Positions 49,031-62,035 of a stretch of 64,000 bases of DNA are shown in pieces (within the stretch, counting starts at the first letter, position 1; each line of letters starts with the position of its first letter). The stretch spans positions 87,793,604-87,857,603 of the forward strand of contig NC_061118.1 in the NCBI RefSeq assembly GCF_002878395.1, written 5' to 3'. The notes below the pieces were generated by a model that saw nothing but the letters and a program-made list of their open reading frames with translations, was not told the origin of the DNA and made no database searches. Both the position numbers and the translations under genes were made by a program. Source of the stretch: Capsicum annuum. Its lineage: Eukaryota > Streptophyta > Magnoliopsida > Solanales > Solanaceae.

Positions 49031-50230
49031 AGATGACTGTGATACCTAATGCAAACATACCTCCATCCTCAGAGTCCTTGAGATAAACTCCAAGACTATC
49101 TAAATGATGAATGTCCTTCAACAACTCTCACTTATCCTCATCCACATGAGATAGACTCCCCATGGATAACCTGGTAAGAGCATCAGCAACTACATTAGCT
49201 TTACCTGGATGGCAGTGAAGACTCATGTCATAGTTCTTCAACAACTCAAGCCACCTCTTTTGCCTGAGATTCATCTCTTTCTGACTGCCTAGAATCATAA
49301 GCCACCTTCCTACCATGCTTCATGAACACACAACCAAGCCCAACACGTGAAGCATCGCAATACGCTACAAAACCATCATTACCATTGGGCAGGGTCAAAA
49401 CCAAAGCTGAAGTCAACTTATCCTTTAACTTATAAAAACTACCCTCACACATATCCAACAACAAGAACTTAACCTTCTGGGTCAACTTAGTCAATGGGGA
49501 AACTATAGTTGAAAAACTTTCCATAAATCTCCTATAGTAATCGGCTAAACCCAAGAAACTCCAATTATAGATTGGATCGTGGGTCTAGGATACTTCTTAA
49601 CCACTGTAACCTTTTGTGGATCCACCATGATCCCTTCACTAGAGATAACATGACCCAGAAAGGTCACAACCCTCAACCAAAACTCATACTTAGAGAACTT
49701 GGACTACAAATATTGATCCTTAAAGGTCTGGAACATAGCACGGAGGTAATCGACATGATCCGCCTCACTCTTAGAGTACACCAAGATGTCATCAATGAAT
49801 ACAATGACAAACAAATTTAGAAATTAATGAAAGACCCTATTCATCAAATCCATGAATGTTGCATAAACATTGGTCAACCCAAAAGACATAACTAGGAACT
49901 CATAGTGACCATATCAGGTCTTGAAGGCAGTCTTAGGGATATCCACCTCCCTAACCTTAAGTTGATGATATCCCGACCTAAGATCAATCTTTGAGAAACA
50001 CTTCACACCCTGAAGCAGATCAAACAAATCATCGACCCTAGAAAAAGGATATTTATTTTTTATGGTCACCTTATTCAACTAATGATAATCAATGCACAGT
50101 CAAAGAAAAACATCCTTCTTACGCACAAACAACTCAGGATCATTCCAAGGAGACATACTAGGATGAATAAAACCTTTATCTAAGAGATCCTTCAATTGCT
50201 CCTTAAGCTCCTTCAACTCAACTGAAGCCA
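49031..50230 (-). pseudogene. gypsy G reverse transcriptase and RNase H
   Basis: Minus strand. RT words: FSKIDLR near 49990, catalytic FIDD at 49799-49788, a GLADYYRRFMESF segment near 49550-49510. RNase [23 protein letters not shown] (in part, about 49370-49305), WLELLKNYDMSLHCHPGKANVVADAL (in part, about 49250-49180). The RT N-terminal region runs up to about 50230 ([13 protein letters not shown] near 50275). It is one of the better-kept pol genes in the window but still has several stops. Confidence 0.88.
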
Positions 50231-50900
50231 TTTTATACAGACGATGGAGATTGGTCGAGTGTCCGAAAGAAGATCAATCCCAAAATGAATTTCCCTATTA
50301 GGAGTAATAATAGGAAGATCATCAGGGAAAACCTTAGAAAACTCATTAACCACGGGAACAGATTCTAGAGAAGGACCTTCCGAGTTAGAATCTTTAAACC
50401 CAGACAAAATGATACAAACACCCTTTCAAAATCAACTTTTGGGCTCTAAGGTAAGAGATTAACCTCCCTTTAGTCACTAAAGAACCCCCTTCCCATAAAA
50501 TGACCAGCTCATTAGGGAATTTAAATATGATCGTACGGGTCCGATAATCTAAGAAAGAATAGCACGAATGCAACAAATCCATCCCCAATATGATATCAAA
50601 GTCAACCATATCAAACTCTATCAAATCCATAAGAGTTTATTTACTACCAATAGCTACCACACACACCCTATAAACTACTTTAACAATCACAGAGTCTCCT
50701 ACAGAGTAGAAATAGAAAAAGATACTGACAGACACTCAAGACTAAAATCAAAATGCACAATCACAAATGGGGTCACATAAGAAAGAGTGGACCCTGGATC
50801 AAGTAAATAATACACATCATAGGAGAAAAGTCTCAACATACCGGTCACTACATCGGGAGATGCCTTAGAATCTTGATGAGACGCAAGAGTATATAACCAA
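50231..50900 (-). pseudogene. gypsy G protease
   Basis: Minus strand. DLIEFDMVDFDIILGMDLLH (50627-50570) is the conserved distal part of the protease. The D-x-G active-site area lies near 50800 in a broken frame (LLDPGSTLSYV-like). Confidence 0.8.
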
Positions 50901-52176
50901 TTCTAGCCAGTGTCGGTACCAAAAGCAGAAGCAGATGCAGAAACTGCACCCTTTGGTGCAGGAGTAGATGATAAGGTAACTAGCACCTTGTTAGCCCTAG
51001 AATCCATCCTAACACAATAGTCACACTGCATATGACCAATCAGACCATAATAAAATCACTTGTTCTTCTCTTCCTCATATAAACCATGGTGCAACTATCC
51101 ATAAAATCTACAAGGAGGGTGGAACAAAGTCGACTGAGCCCCACTAGCCTGAGATTAGGCACCTTGTGCCTGAAACTAACCATCAAACTAAGATCGACGA
51201 TCACCTACATCTTCAGGTAATAAGAACTAACCATGGAGAAAGAACCAAAACTCCCCTACTTCTTCTTTGGCCACTTACCACCATCTCTACCATCTTGCTC
51301 AGAAGGCCTATATTTTTTCTCTTGCCTCTTACTAAACTCAACCTACATCATCTTCTCTTCCTCTACCTGCTGCATATACACAACCAACCTAGAGATATCT
51401 ATGCCTTTGATCAACATGGTCGTCTTACTCTTAAGAATTAACTAATGAGACAGTCGCAAAGTGAACTTACATATGTTAAACCTTATGCTAGAAACCAACT
51501 CGGGAGCATACCTAGACAACAAATTGAATTTCAAGGCATACTCCTTGATAGATATCCTATCTTGCTGCAAATTCACAAACTCTTCCATTTTAGTTTCCCT
51601 TAACTCCATAGGAAAGAAGCGGTCCAAGAATGCACTAGAGAATCATCGCACTCAGCAGAACTAGCATATTCGCCTATCGATTGGACCCACTCTTCATATC
51701 ATTGGTATACCACATCTTTTAATTGATAAGCAGCAAACTCAATACTTTCAACCTCTGAAGCATGCATAATCCGTAAAATCTGATAAAATTTCATTAATAA
51801 AATCTTTAGGATCCTCCTCAACCTTAGTACCCATAAACATAGGTATATGTAACCTCATGAACTAGCCAACCCTTATGGCCTCAGAATATAGAGTGGCAGA
51901 AATACCATGATTGGACTGAAAAGCTACCAACTAAGTCAATAGAGTAATAAAGCGATGAAACTCGACATTAGTAGCCTCCTATTGAGGTGAGTAAGTATAA
52001 GTATCTCCCTCAGGAGTAGGATTAGTGGGGACAGGTGGAACCCCACAAAGACAGTTAGATGCAGCAACCCTTGATCGGATTTGGACTCAAAAAGTTGGAC
52101 GAGCTCTGTCCCCATCAATATTGTCCCTAGTTAGGACAAAGGAGTTTGCATGAACATCAAATCTTCTTTGAGGCAT
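50901..52176 (-). pseudogene. gypsy G gag
   Basis: Minus strand, start codon at 52176-52174 (MPQRRFDVHANSF). Capsid-like words: RFFPMELRETKMEEFVNL and IKEYALKFNLLSRYAPEL (51615-51500). The zinc-knuckle area lies near 51110-51000 but two cysteines look mutated to tyrosine. Stops throughout. Confidence 0.8.
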
Positions 52177-52371
52177 TATCAGAAAGACAATCAAATAGAA
52201 ATCAAAAGAATCTAAGACCTTAAACTCTATAGCTCAAAGTAAGACAACAAAAAAGGAGAATATTCCTAAATGTCTCATAGCCTTTCTCTTATAAGTGTGG
52301 CGTTTTACACACTCGTAAAAAAGACTCTACTTGACACGGCTTTATAGAAACCCAATGAACCATGAACCTAG

Positions 52372-52383
52372 GCTTTTATACCA
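52372..52383 (-). other. Primer binding site of gypsy G
   Basis: Minus strand TGGTATAAAAGC, two changes from TGGTATCAGAGC, four bases inside the 5' LTR end. Confidence 0.8.
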
Positions 52384-52386
52384 ATT

Positions 52387-53350
52387 TTACACGACTCGAA
52401 TTGAGGCCTTATCATAATTAGCACCCTAAGTTCAACAAGGAACAGAGGTCACCCCACTATTTAACCCAACCAACCAACAATCATGACATAACCAAGATAA
52501 TAACCAAGACCATATCCAACCATTACTTAACATACATAAGTCCATAGTTTATCTATTCAAATCCACTAAAAACAACCCAAGACTACTTGGTCAGGACATG
52601 CACTCAACTATAGCCAAAACCAATATCCAATTCTAAACAAATAAACATATAAGAAAACTCAAACAAGAAATGAAGCCTTCCAAAGTATGGAAGCTCACCT
52701 CTTCAAGTCAACACAAGTTATTTCAGAGTTCAATCACTGGGTAAGAGGAGTAAAGATATAACCAACACCTGCATTACATGGGGATACAACATCGAAGATG
52801 GTTACAGTTAGAGTGCTAGCATATAATGGATAAAATAGTGCCAACAGTTCAAAACCATTCAACCAATATATATAACCAATGCAACATACACATATACAGA
52901 TATATACCATGTCGGGGTAGGGAACAATATTATTATGAACTTTGAAAATATTAACCTGGGTTGTGTAGCATAACTTTCATAAAATAAGGCACCCACAAGC
53001 TATATGGGTCTAGCTCTCTCCTAGCTAGAAGGGCCCAGTGTGTGTTGTCGCATGAACAAGAGAATATCCATAATTGTATATGTCTATACGAGGGACTCAA
53101 ACCTCCCGACATAATTAAGGTGACATAGCACCAGTGTATATAGCAAGGTACTCGGACCTCTTATTCATAGATTTATTAGGGGGACTCAAACCTCCCAATC
53201 ATAAGACACCTAAATCGGCTAGCAAGGTTTCTAGTGTTAGTCTTTTCAACTCCAGTTTTATGGCCCGGCTACACATCCCGCTTTAAAGTCCAATTTAAAA
53301 CTATCATTTCACAAACACAACCATTAATACAATTAATTACCAAACTCCAT
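52387..53350 (-). repeat. gypsy G 5' LTR, truncated
   Basis: Aligns with 45044-46010, the downstream end of the 3' LTR, then stops. About 1.36 kb of the LTR, including its start, is missing; a different LTR begins at about 53395. Confidence 0.8.
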
Positions 53351-53394
53351 TAAATAACTATTAACAATAATTTAGCTGGAAAATTTTAAATTAA

Positions 53395-53986
53395 TGTCAC
53401 TATCCCAAAACATTAAGGGTCATGATGAGACTTATCGCAGTAAGCCTTGACAAGTAAGACTATCGCCCAAACTTATATAGAAAGGGAAATCAATACTAAA
53501 AACCCAAGGCAAGACTTCTAGAACAAAGTCAAACTACACAAATATGATAACAACAGAAATATAATCAAGATACCAACCCAAATTCCAAAATCTGGTGTCA
53601 CAGTATAAGAACTACTAAATACATGTCGAATGTCAAAGATACAATAATAGTCCAAAAAGGATCAAATTCTATCTCAGAATACTAAATAAGACATAAAAAT
53701 AGATAGGAAGAAGTAGTAGGCAAACTCCTGAAGCATAGGAAACTTGCCACCACGAATATAATCCAAATACCGCCTGAGTCAATTATCCGCGCAGTGCACT
53801 TATAACTAGATCTTCACCAAAAAGCTACAGTGGGGATGAGTACGGTCCACTTGTACTCAGTATGTATTATAGGTTGCTGAGTAAAGTAGAAAATAAAACA
53901 TAACAGAAACTATAGGCACGTCACCTACCATAAAAAAATATCCCAAATAGTAGCCCATATCATCTCCATTAATAGCTCTACTATAT
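53395..53986 (-). repeat. LTR family H, downstream end
   Basis: Left boundary word TGTCACTATCCC. Reads on, after removing the solo LTR D, into 56271-57087, which matches 12310-13080. No coding sequence. 53351-53394 between this and gypsy G is unassigned. Confidence 0.6.
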
Positions 53987-56265
53987 TGACGTAGCCCAGA
54001 TCGGGGCCTTATCGTAATAGGAATCCCAAGTCCACCTAGGACCGGGGACCACCCCCTTAACCAAACCCAATCACCTATACAACCTTAGATGAGCCAAATT
54101 TTAACCATATAATAATATTGCGCAATGCTCTCATGGAGACTTTAGGATAGGGTAACAACTATAACCGACCCAACAAACTCTATCCATACAAAACCAACCA
54201 TCCATACCATACCAAACCAAAGACAGTATAAAAACATAATATGAAAGTCAAACCTAAAACATAATACAATGGAATAGTGAGAAATTATATCCGATGATGC
54301 CAATCTCCAAGCTTATTCTAATGCTATGGATGACACTAATACCAATCCCATCCATTCTAACCCCCAAAAGTACCACAAAGACTCTATCCAAAAGAACACA
54401 AATATCAGGTTGGGACATGCCCCCAACCGTGGCCAAAAGCAATATCCAAAGAGAAAATAAAAGTTTAAGAATGTCCAACATAAAATGAGGTCTTTTAAAA
54501 GGATGAAAGCTTACCACTTTAGTCCAATAAGCTATCCCTGAATCAAGTACTATAAAGGAGGAGTCAAATATTCGATTCCTGCATAGTATAGGTATACAGC
54601 CTCCAGTAGATGGGTTAGTGGGTGAACACTAGCATGAATGTCGAGCTAAGGATAAAGTAATGCCAGTTATCAAAACCAAGTGACAACCATCCCATGCAAA
54701 CAAGCATACATATATATAAGTTTTAGTAAAAGGGATTGGGTTTAGCATGTCATTTAAAACCTTAACCTGGGTCGTGTAGCTTAGCCGTCCACCACCCACG
54801 GGCCATATGGGTTCAGTTTTCCCTGCTGAAAGGGTCTCGGTGTATGTATCCTCACGACCAGAAAATAACCCTGGGATGACTAGTACATCCTTCCAATAAA
54901 AACATGACACTCGCACGTGGCCATCGAAGACTCCTCATATCGGCAAATATGATTTTCCAATTTTGAATGCCCCGGGATCGCCACCTTTCACAGCTTAGGT
55001 TACACTTCACCATTAATGCCCAATTAAAATCAATTCCAAATAATCCAATTATCTATTTATTAACCAAGGCTATTTGATACATCAGTGGTATCGTTATACC
55101 ACCATACTTGCAAGCATTATCCATAACCATACCTTTTAGATTATGGAGACTCTCAGTGCCATTTTTGTTTACCATATTAACCTCTTGGGAGACTAGTATG
55201 TTCTCCACAAGCACAATGAATTAGCATTTAACCTTTTTAAACTATTTAAACAATTTTTAGTTACATATATAAGCTAAAAACAAGCAAGAGTTCCCTTTTA
55301 AAAGAGTCAATGCAATAAATATATCTTCATAAGCATTTAGTCGAACACCTTGGGGGCATAGTATAACCTAAACAAATTCCATTACCATTAAACCATTACC
55401 ATGCAGTTCTATTATCCAAAACCACCATTAATACATAGAAAGCATAATTAAAATGGTAAGAAATCATAACCAAGCCTTTAACATCAAATCCTCAATGATT
55501 GGAAACTAAAACCATGCAAAAGTAAAAACCATGAAATCAACCATATAACTATGCCTTTAATTGAAATTACAAGTAGAGAAGAGAATTATGCATTAAACCA
55601 AGAAGATTGATGAAAAAAAATTTCCAAGACAAGCCCCAAAGTAATCCCTTGGTTAAAACCCTAGCTCTTTGCCACAAAAGCTCTTAAGAGAATTATGATA
55701 TGTTTTGGAAGAGATTATAAGTGTTTAAGAATAAAATAATGGGGTAAATAGCCTCCTAAGTGTATTAGAAGTCGTGGGTCCTTATTTGGGTAAGTAGGGA
55801 AATATCCAGAATACCTCAATTTAAATTCCATAAAAATCGTACAAAGGGTTATGACTGACCTCCTTACGAGTCGTAGCCTAACTTACGGTTGATACCCACC
55901 CAATCATAACCAATCCTCAACCATGGGTCACATATTATCCTGTATACGACTTATCCAACCAAGTCATAACCTCAACATACGATTCGTACCTATGATCCGT
56001 ATCCCTGGCAGAATGTAACACCAAGAAAATCAAACACTGAACACCTTACGAGTCACCTATATGACTCGTACCCATACCTTACGAATCGTACCCTCAAGTA
56101 GTATCCATTCCAGTGTCCAAGACCATCCCATCAACTAATACTAGTCAGCTTACGACAGGTCTTCACCACATGTACCACATGTTAAGGCTCGTACCATGAG
56201 TCATAATGGGTCCAAAGAACAAAATTCCTAAAAATTTTCTAAGGGTCCAAACCTGGGATGCTTCA
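53987..56265 (-). mobile_element. Solo LTR D, 2279 bp
   Basis: Minus strand starts TGAAGCATCCCAGG at 56265 and ends CTACGTCA at 53987. Flanked by perfect TATAT duplications (53982-53986 and 56266-56270), with no interior sequence, so it is a solo LTR produced by recombination between two LTRs. Belongs to the same broad group as the gypsy-1, F and G LTRs; palindromic TACGACTCGTA-like words at 55840-56210. Confidence 0.88.
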
Positions 56266-56270
56266 TATAT

Positions 56271-57087
56271 AAATGTATCGCAACTATTAATACTAAAAAG
56301 GGATAAATATACATATATACCAGGTACAAGAAGGGAAATGAAATACAAATAGACAAATATTGCATCAAGGACAAAAACATAACACAAAATAAGCATAATA
56401 TATATGGAATACAATGAAAATAATGATGATGGTGGTGGTGATGATGATGTACGAGGTCGTAGCACAACCTCCGCATACACCTATCGATTTGTTCTCCCGA
56501 GGTAGGATCCATGGGGGTTCATCAATCCATATACAACTAATATCCATAACTCCTCTCTGGCATATACATTGATAGAGGGTTTTTAAAGATATCATATTTT
56601 CTATCAGAAAAAAGATAGTATTTTCAGTATTTCTATGATGATACCGATGTTCCAAAAATAAATATGATATGAGGATGCAATGCTCACAACAAATAAAAAT
56701 GAGAATATCCAACCAATATACCAACCATGTAAGCAAAAAATCCACTCAAATTGACCAACCATCCATGATCCAACATAATTCATAAACCATCAAGTGAAAC
56801 ATGCAAGAAAATATCATTGATACCACATAAATTTCAAAATCTTTGCTATTTTCCACCAAAAAAAGTGCAATCAATAACACATACATCAATACCAAGCCAA
56901 TAACATCATATAAGACCCCACATTATCACATATAGCAAATAATGTCTCAAAACCACCATATATTATTCATATAAGCTACCACGCGGGGACATAAATCACC
57001 TAAATACAATTTTCATGATATAACACTATACCCATAACATGATTTTACATTATTATTAACTATCCAACCCAGTTTAAAGAAAGTTAA
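56271..57087 (-). repeat. LTR family H, middle part
   Basis: Matches 13080-12310 in reverse orientation (shared landmark: CCCCATGGATCCTACCTC near 56500 and 12870). Interrupted at 57087/57088 by the LTR K; the remaining start of the H LTR is not seen in the window. Confidence 0.7.
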
Positions 57088-57433
57088 TGTAATATCCCAC
57101 AAGCTCCTTAATAAGTTTCTAACTATTCATCATATATTAAAGGCCATAAAGCATTTATGTCAAACCATAAATAAGTTTCATGACCATTCACCTTGAATGT
57201 GAAGTGTTTTTAATGAGATTATGGTAGTAGAAAGCTCTTTGATCAAAGTGGAGTTAAGAACATTTGTATTGATTGAGTTTTGATATTAGATTCTACAAGG
57301 GTCACCTTTAAACAAGAGTAACTACTAGAATATAGCGCGTTACGTCACCTACTATATATGAAATGAGAGATCTTCGAGTCTTCTTTATAACACATCTAAT
57401 TTTACCATAATCCTATATTAGAGTACAAATTTA
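57088..57433 (+). repeat. LTR K, left segment
   Basis: Starts TGTAATATCCCAC. Assigned to the same LTR as 59187-61057 because a MULE with a near 9-bp direct repeat sits between them. Combined length about 2.2 kb. The assignment of this left boundary is inference. Confidence 0.55.
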
Positions 57434-59177
57434 GGGAAAAGTCATTGTTTCCACCTCAAATTATACACGAAAAGTCTAGGTCACACCTTTACTATTATCC
57501 CGACCTATTACACACTCGTACTATGTAAAATTGAAACTATTTCCACCCCAAAATATAAGAACCAGTCACATGATGGAGAATGATTTACACTCACGCCATA
57601 TCATTGCCATGTCATTACCACATCAAATATTATGTTAATTTTTTTAAGAAAAAATCCACGTTATCCATTGCTTCTTCTTCACCAAAATCATCATTAAAAC
57701 ACCACTATTAACACTATCATCATCAAACTCAAATCTTCACCATAATAATTTTAAGAATCCACCATAAATTTCATTATCGAAATCACAATACAACCATTAG
57801 TATCACAAAAAACACAAACAACCATCATAAAATTTAACATCCTTTACTAAAATTGTCATCAAAATCACAATATCAAAATAAAAATCACAATTATTTCTTT
57901 GAATCACTTCATTGACTCACTTCTCTCTGTCTTCTCTATTTTTCAATTTCTTCCCCAGTTGTCACCTCTATTCGGGTGTTCCTTAAAGATAGATGACAGA
58001 ATTTTTTCTCTATTTGAAGTACCATGAACAGTAATCTCTTTTCCATCTGCCTCCATAATTTTCCCTGCATCTTCTGGTCCATTAAAACATACAAAAATAG
58101 GTTCAACTCCCACAAAAATTGATGCTTCAAGAACTTCCCTCCCTATTTTTCCAGTACAACCATTCACCTTTACATCTTCAAACAAACCCAAAATTAAGCT
58201 TAAACTTAAACAATCTGAATTAAACAGTACTCACATACAATACTGCTAAAAAAAATAAATTCATTCTCATCGTTATTCGCCAATATAGTTTAAAGTCATC
58301 TAAAAAATATTAAGACAACATACAATAACAAGCTATCATTATCGAAAATGGCTTTATTTGTGATTTAATTGGAATGGGCTAAAAATATTCACCATTAGTA
58401 GAACACATCTTCGCTAAAGATTTTTGAACTTTGAAAATATTACTACAGCCATTTTTTGTGTTTGAAATGTAACATATTCCTCCTTCATGGATGTTCACAA
58501 GAACTTTGACAACCCACATTACTAGTTCCCGATGAATTTCACTTCAATACAGAAAAAAATAGTATTGTGATTGGTTGTATCCAATTCTTCACAGCTATAT
58601 CCAATTCTTCACAACAAAGGGAAGAAGAAACAGTAAAAGAATGGTGATATTGACAAAGTGTATGTTGAATTTTATGATGGTTGTTTGTTATTTTTATGAT
58701 ATGATTGTATTGTGATTCCTATAATAAAATTTATGGTGGATTCTTAAAATTATTGTGGTGAAGATTTGAGTTTGATGATGATGGTGGTGTTTTAATAGAT
58801 ATTTTGATGAAGAGGAAGCAATTAAAGAAGGCGAGACCATATATTAAAATGAATAAATAAGAAAATTTAATTTTATTAATATTTTTTTAGTTGAAAAAAT
58901 AATTTATCTAATATATATATTAAGAAGAATATTAGGAGTACTTAATGATAAAATGACAAATGAAATAGTGACACGTGTATGAAAGATACTATTTTAAGAT
59001 TTTTTTTTCCCTTCTCTCATGTACCTTAGGAAGGTGAATACACCTCATCTGGCACGTCACCTTATAAAGAGGTAATAGTTTCACTTTTTTATAGTTTTGG
59101 TGTGTAATAGGACACTAGTTTAGGTGTGACCTAGACTTTTCGTGTATTGTTTGAGGTGAAAACCATGACTTTTCTCT
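57434..59177. mobile_element. MULE-like transposon with long terminal inverted repeats
   Basis: The ends read GGGAAAAGTCAT on the left and the reverse complement of GAGAAAAGTCAT on the right. The inverted repeats continue with good identity for the outer ~115 bp (shared word CACGAAAAGTCTAGGTCACACCT split across positions 57467-57490 and 59125-59150) and again for an inner stretch (57660-57850 against 58640-58835), so the repeats total some 400-500 bp per side. Flanks are ACAAATTTA (57425-57433) and ATAAATTTA (59178-59186), close to the 9-bp duplication typical of Mutator-like elements. No transposase is present. The centre (57850-58640) is unique and holds a gene fragment, the layout of a Pack-MULE. 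Confidence 0.8.
57970..58191 (-). pseudogene. Captured gene fragment resembling plant dihydrodipicolinate reductase
   Basis: Open frame of 82 codons on the minus strand (58191-57943). Residues 7-18 read VKVNGCTGKIGR, the glycine-rich NADPH-binding loop of dihydrodipicolinate reductase (lysine synthesis, plastid). Then FNGPEDAGKI, GKEITVHGTSNREKIL and SSIFKEHPN follow in the order known for the plant enzyme's N-terminal domain. After KEHPN (57970) the similarity I can recall ends and the frame runs 8 more codons to a stop. Only about 70 of the ~280 residues are present, with no transit peptide and no C-terminal substrate domain, so it cannot make the enzyme. The family identification is from memory of the motif order and was not searched. 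Its place at the centre of a long-TIR transposon indicates transduplication. Confidence 0.7.
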
Positions 59178-59186
59178 ATAAATTTA

Positions 59187-61057
59187 TGCTTATTTTATTT
59201 AGGAGTAAAGGTGATGATTAAGTTGACGAGCTATCAATTAGGTGATGACTAAGATGATGATCCATCACTAGGTGATGAGCCATCAATATAAGTCGCCAAC
59301 CTTAACCAATAAATGGAAAACTACGGCTTGATAGTGATGGCTAAACTTACAAGATGTCACCAAACTGATGGACCATCAACCTTGTTGTCAACTGAAAATT
59401 TCTGCAACATTTTTTTAAGTTTCCTTGGGGAGAATTTTGTCTTTTCCTCGCATCAAACTCCTCTTACACAACTTAAATTATCCAACAAATATTATTTTCC
59501 CATTCTTATTTAGTTTTTCAAAGCTCATACTTCTCTCCACTATCAAGAGAAAGAAGTTAGTGTTCCTTCCTAAAGTTCAACTTCCAAGGATCCAATTTCA
59601 TGTTCTTCTTTAAGAAATTAAGAAATTTAGGTATGTGGGGTTAGAACAAGGATACTCTTCTGTCCTTGAGCCTAAAAGTTTGATTTTTGATTGATTTTGA
59701 AGAAATTGACTTACTAGGATTTATACCCACTTTTCTTATGCTTTGAGATTTTGATACTTCCTCATGAATTAAACATTATTTTGCATATGATTTCATGTTT
59801 ACTTATGTTTTTATCCTTGAAAGTGATCTTAATAATTGAGTTTGATATTTTGATATAAAGTTCCTATGAGATGATGAATGATTTCAAGTAAAAGCATAGG
59901 TTACAAAGTTTACAAGAAGTTCAAGCTTATAAGTTCAAGACAAGTTTTACAGCATGATTAAAGTTCAGTTTTGATTTTATGATCTCAGATAAGATATGAA
60001 ATCTACAAGTTTCTTTTTAAATGTGATTTAAGTAAGAGAAATATAGTTGGTTTTAAGTTTATAAACCCATATGCTATTTTAAGATGGATTTCACAAGTAT
60101 GAGCATATAAGTATATGTTTGGAAGTAGTATTTAGCACCAACAGGGGAATGTGGCTTTAGCGCATTCTATTTCTCGAAAGTTATGTGCCACCATAGGTTT
60201 AGGGGCCTTGCTAGAGAGTGTCCCCTCCTTTTTCTAATATAGGCTAAGTTTAATAATCACTCTAAGCTAAGGTTCTATTCTGATGGCAAGGATATAACAG
60301 CTCTCCTCAATGTGGATAAGACGTTGGACTCTATGATAACTCGCATGATTTATGTTAGTTATAAAAATCTCTCATAAAATTAATGATTTTAGAACTAATT
60401 GTAATGACTTACTAAGATTTTTGAATTATGCTTTATTATTCATGTTTAATGATATTTTAGCTTTTAGTTTTATTCATGATCCAGGTTGGTTCTTTTACAC
60501 TTAGCATGTATGATTTGAAAGTATGTTCAACTTTAATTTTACTTATTGCATTAACCCCTATATACTCATTACATTCTAGAATTGTTGACCACATATAAGC
60601 CTATGTGGCTACATTATGAAATAATGTAGGTACCAGTTGTAGCTCATATACCATAATCAGACAGTTTGCATCTTCTAGCCAACAAGTGATGTTTTCTCTT
60701 TATTTGAGGACTCGAGTCAACTATTGTTCTAGTATTATATGATTTATTTAGTTTTATTGATTAGGGATAGATGGTGGTCATGTATCGACTACCTATAGTC
60801 AGTATTAGTAAAGGCTTCATAGACAATCAGTTAGAGTTGATGTAATCAATTTTAGTTTTTTTGTATAATCAATGTTGTAAGTTTTTGAATAGTATTGTAT
60901 TGATCAAGTTCAATTAGAGGAAACCCTTCTACTTATTATTTCTAATTTTATATATCTATTCAGTTGCTCACAAATTATGCATTATTATTGGTTATCTTGG
61001 GATCACTTATGGTTCTAAGCATCATGTGACATCCAAGGGTAGTCTTGAGGAATTATA
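59187..61057 (+). repeat. LTR K, right segment (5' LTR end)
   Basis: Carries GATGATCCATCACTAGGTGATG-type words split over 59215-59395, comparable in place to the palindromic blocks of the other LTRs, then an order of AT-rich words like that of the R2 LTR (GGTATGTGGG near 59632, GGTTTATGTTAG-like near 60350). It ends GAATTATA, mutated from ATTACA, just before the PBS. Confidence 0.7.
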
Positions 61058-61061
61058 AACT

Positions 61062-61073
61062 TAGTATCAGAGC
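61062..61073 (+). other. Primer binding site of gypsy K
   Basis: TAGTATCAGAGC, one change from the initiator tRNA-Met complement and identical to the R2 site. Confidence 0.85.
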
Positions 61074-62035
61074 ACAAAGTTAAAGTATCCTAGGGTGTCT
61101 GTGAAGTCGTGTCTAGTAAAGTGAGTCTTTCAGAATTGTATGAGACGTCTGTACTTTTCTTTGAGAGGCTATTGGGCATTTAAGAAATATTTACCTTCTT
61201 TACGCTCTAAAACATGCAATAAGGTTGTTCTCTCAGAAACTTTTGTCGATTTATGTGTTACTCCATAAATCTCTATCTATGACTCATTCTTGAGATAACA
61301 TAAGTAGTAATTCCAATTCCTCCCGAGATGATGCTATCAGATTTAGTGATAGTAACTTCAAAAATACACAAAGGGCTTGAGAGGAGCCCACTAGTATGTT
61401 TAAAGTCTTTTAATTCTAAAACTTATGTCCTCATCCTTATGAATTGTGCAGTTAAAGCAGAATAGGCTATGTAATCAGATTTCTCCCCTTCATAACAGAT
61501 AGTACTCATGAAAAGAGAGAGTATGTGCCTAAAGTATGAAATACAGTTTTTATTAATGGATAGTGTAACTTAGGGTCTTATAGTTCATAAGTAATATAAC
61601 ATCCTTAGAGTTGGAAGTATGAATTTAGAAGTATAGTAACAAGAAAACGTGGGGTTAGAATTTGGTTGTGGGTAAATTGATAGATCTATGTATGCTATTA
61701 AGTAGGATTGAGGTAATATGTCATTGTGATTTAACTAAGGGGTAATGAATATGGTGTAGTTTTCATGGTGGAAAGTACAAAAGGAATTATTAGTTAAGGT
61801 GAATCATGGTATGTTTAAAGTATGAAATGATTTGTTGATGGTATTCTATTATGTCAGAAAAGCATAGGTTATTAATGAAAGTATTATGTTGATAAGGATT
61901 GTTAATGCGGGTTCTTCTTGTGGTTTTGAAAGGGAAATTGGTTGACGTTTGTAGGCTAGGAATATAATTTAGATATATGGATGAATAAGTAGTAGTGATG
62001 TGTGAAAGGGAGATATTCTAATGGAGTATAGTAAC
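61074..62035 (+). other. Degraded interior after LTR K
   Basis: Short leader resembling that of R2 (TTAAAGTATCCTAGGG and an arrangement of words up to about 61260), then sequence I cannot assign to gag or pol. A purine-rich AAAGGGAGATATTC word lies at 62006-62019. No ORF of note. It may be a non-autonomous or largely deleted interior. Confidence 0.45.

Noticed and set aside
58930..58960. Independent MITE inside the right arm of the MULE
   Set aside because: The AT-rich stretch has no terminal repeats or target duplication of its own.
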